Part shown: positions 62,257 to 64,000 of the stretch, in pieces
Numbering within the stretch: position 1 is the first letter of the stretch
Layout: each line of letters starts with the position of its first letter
NCBI RefSeq assembly: GCF_947492645.1
Contig: NZ_CANLMZ010000017.1
Location: 25,040-89,039, forward strand
From: an uncultured Pontibacter sp.
GTDB taxonomy: Bacteria; Bacteroidota; Bacteroidia; Cytophagales; Hymenobacteraceae
DNA length: 64,000 nt
Direction of reading: 5' to 3'
Notes under the pieces: model-generated
Seen by the model: the letters and a program-made list of their open reading frames with translations, nothing else
Database searches by the model: none
What the model was told of the DNA's origin: nothing
Translations under genes and position numbers: made by a program

Positions 62257-63909
62257 ATGACACAGTACAACAAATGGTCACACCCGCACGACATAGATAA
62301 AAGGTATACGAAGAGGGTAGCCTACTTTAGTATGGAGTTTGCGATACACCAGGCGCTTAAAACATATTCTGGTGGGTTGGGCTTTTTAGCTGGTTCCCAT
62401 ATGCGCAGCGCTTTTGACCTGCGCCAGGACATGATCGGCATTGGCATGCTCTGGAAGTATGGCTACTACGACCAGGAACGAAGCGAGGACCAGACCATGC
62501 GCGTGCTGTTCCAGAAGAAGTATTACAATTACCTGGAGTATAGTGGCATTACCGTGGAAGTAGAGGTAAACGAACATCCTGTAATGGTTAAGGCCATGGT
62601 ACTGAAACCGGAGATATTCGGTACGGTGCCCATGTACTTTCTAACGACGGAGGTTCCGGAAAATGACCACTTAGCACAAACCATCACGCAGCGGCTTTAC
62701 GACCCGGAGCCGATGGCGCGTATTGCGCAAAGCATCGTGTTAGGCATTGGCGGAGCCAAGGTGGTTGAGGCCTTGGGAGGTGCCGAAATCTACCACATGA
62801 ACGAAGGGCATGCGCTGCCATTAGCCTTCCATCTCTACAAAAGATTTAGGAATGTAGAAGAAGTGCGCAAGCACATGGTGTTTACAACGCACACCCCCGA
62901 AAAGGCCGGAAACGAAGAGCACGACATACACTTGCTGGACCAGATGGGCTTTTTTAATGGTGTGCCCTTAGAGGAAGCCCGAAGAATTACTGGCATGCAT
63001 GCGCTTATGTTTAATCATACTTTGGCGGCTCTGCGATTATCTAAAGTTTCTAACGGTGTGTCGCAGTTGCATGGCGAGGTAGCCCGCACCATGTGGTACG
63101 ATAACGAGGGTGTTTGCGAAATAAAAGCTATTACCAACGCCCAGAACGTACCTTACTGGATGGATAAAACCATGCAGGATGCCTTAAACCAGAATGATGA
63201 TGCAGCCTTAAAGCGGCGCAAAAGCGAAATGAAGAAGCAGCTGTTTGAGGTAGTGGCAAACCAATCGGGCAAGCTGTTCAGGCCAGAAGTATTGACCATT
63301 GTATGGGCACGCCGCTTTGCTGCTTATAAACGTGCTGATTTACTTCTTCGGGACGCGGAGCGTTTTTTCAGGCTGATAAGTAACCCTGACTACCCGGTGC
63401 AGGTAATATGGGCAGGTAAGCCATACCCATTCGACCACGGCGCTGTTCAGACATTCAATAAACTTGTAAAGATGTCGTACAAGCGAGATAACGTAGCGGT
63501 GCTAACTGGTTATGAACTAGGATTGTCGCGCCTCTTAAAGCAAGGTTCTGATGTATGGTTGAACACGCCACGGCGCCCTCGCGAGGCCTCTGGCACAAGC
63601 GGTATGACGGCGGCTATGAATGGCTCTGTTAACTTTTCGGTGCAGGACGGGTGGATACCGGAGTTCTCACGCCACGGCGAAAACAGCTTTATACTTCCGA
63701 TTGTGGATACTACTTTGCCAGACCATGTGCAGGACGATATTGATTATGAAAATATGATGCGCATACTGGAGCAGGAAATCATTCAGACATATTACAGCAA
63801 CCCTGATCATTGGCTGAGTATTGTAAAGCAAAGTATGCGCGATGTCATTCCTGCTTTTGATGCCGATAGAATGGCGCATGAGTATTATGAGAAAATGTAT
63901 AATTACTAA
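62257..63909 (+). CDS. glgP: Short alpha-glucan phosphorylase family protein (GT35) with PLP lysine replaced
   Basis: The 550-residue protein belongs to the short bacterial alpha-glucan phosphorylases. Family motifs are AYFSMEFAIHQALKTYSGGLGFLAGSH, YHMNEGHALPLAF, FTTHTPEKAGNEEHD and VWARRFAAYKRADLLL. The N-terminal DUF3417 domain of the Thermus/Thermotoga type is absent. The PLP-binding segment reads EASGTSGMTAAMNGSVNF: Thr451 (codon ACG at 63607-63609) occupies the position where GlgP/MalP carry the Schiff-base lysine (EASGTSNMK or SGMK). Catalysis by the usual PLP route is therefore doubtful. It could be an inactive or altered member, or the lysine may be provided elsewhere. Confidence 0.85.
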   Translation: MTQYNKWSHPHDIDKRYTKRVAYFSMEFAIHQALKTYSGGLGFLAGSHMRSAFDLRQDMIGIGMLWKYGYYDQERSEDQTMRVLFQKKYYNYLEYSGITVEVEVNEHPVMVKAMVLKPEIFGTVPMYFLTTEVPENDHLAQTITQRLYDPEPMARIAQSIVLGIGGAKVVEALGGAEIYHMNEGHALPLAFHLYKRFRNVEEVRKHMVFTTHTPEKAGNEEHDIHLLDQMGFFNGVPLEEARRITGMHALMFNHTLAALRLSKVSNGVSQLHGEVARTMWYDNEGVCEIKAITNAQNVPYWMDKTMQDALNQNDDAALKRRKSEMKKQLFEVVANQSGKLFRPEVLTIVWARRFAAYKRADLLLRDAERFFRLISNPDYPVQVIWAGKPYPFDHGAVQTFNKLVKMSYKRDNVAVLTGYELGLSRLLKQGSDVWLNTPRRPREASGTSGMTAAMNGSVNFSVQDGWIPEFSRHGENSFILPIVDTTLPDHVQDDIDYENMMRILEQEIIQTYYSNPDHWLSIVKQSMRDVIPAFDADRMAHEYYEKMYNY

Positions 63910-63934
63910 AGAGCATTAAATACTGTCTCGTCCT

Positions 63935-64000
63935 GATATAAGTTGACGGGTTTGAGACGAAATTACTTTTTAATTTGAGACCTCCAATACGTTTGTGTTG
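63935..64000. mobile_element. Possible insertion-sequence end at the window edge
   Basis: Soon after the phosphorylase stop the sequence reads TGTCTCGTCCTGATATAAG, then GTTGACGGG and TTTGAGACG. The TGTCTC and GAGAC pair and the GTTGAC block look like the terminus of IS3/IS481-type elements of Bacteroidetes. No transposase is in the window, so the call is tentative. Confidence 0.25.

Noticed and set aside
1..64000. AAGTATA words as promoters (-7 boxes)
   Set aside because: The word lies mostly inside genes, in both orientations, and clear promoters here use TAnnTTTG instead.

Overview
The window looks like a chromosomal segment of a Bacteroidota bacterium, most likely Cytophagales/Hymenobacteraceae (Pontibacter-like). 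The reasons are the moderate G+C content, promoters of the Bacteroidetes form (TTTG about 20 bases before TAnnTTTG), a secreted enzyme with a type IX secretion C-terminal domain, an OMP_b-brl TonB-type receptor, HYC_CC_PP and DUF3347 copper proteins, and the short GlgP-type phosphorylase. No tRNA, rRNA, CRISPR array or complete transposon was seen. The genus assignment is inference.

Layout. 1-8.5 kb, minus strand: an export operon (HlyD adaptor, TolC channel, LolD/MacB-type ATPase, two MacB/FtsX permeases) followed by an NtrC-family regulator and a histidine kinase that runs off the left edge. 8.9-11.5 kb: a large hybrid kinase with receiver and HPt domains. 11.8-20.3 kb: plus-strand aminopeptidase P, a T9SS-exported glucose/sorbosone dehydrogenase, an AEC transporter, a D-serine dehydratase/threonine aldolase-like enzyme and a membrane-anchored GH25 lysozyme, with minus-strand HemJ-like and zinc-ribbon genes between them. 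20.3-24.7 kb: a Gly/Ser/Tyr-rich disordered protein, then a divergent polysaccharide synthase (GT2) and glycosidase lipoprotein. 25-28.9 kb: a nucleotidyltransferase plus phosphoesterase pair, a fatty acid desaturase, a DUF4126 protein and an acyl-carrier-like protein lacking its serine. 29-35.3 kb: a MarR/GbsR-controlled RND multidrug efflux operon. 35.5-41.6 kb: mostly small hypothetical, SDR and membrane proteins. 41.9-44.4 kb: a TonB-type receptor. 44.7-54.2 kb: a copper/silver efflux cluster (CusABC, two DUF3347 proteins, HYC_CC_PP protein, DUF2231 protein and a 42-residue protein). 54.4-61.2 kb: a complete six-gene ebo operon (eboA to eboF). 61.7-64 kb: a small hypothetical gene and a short alpha-glucan phosphorylase.

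The strongest unexplained signal spans the whole window. The 7-mer AAGTATA/TATACTT occurs on both strands, inside genes and between them, at a density far above expectation. It even forms the stem of a terminator, as DNA uptake sequences do in Neisseria and Haemophilus. Other notable points are a phosphorylase whose PLP lysine position is threonine, the serine-less acyl carrier protein, several long perfect inverted repeats (one a 62-bp loop-free palindrome), and operator-like palindromes before the MarR/RND genes and the TonB-type receptor.
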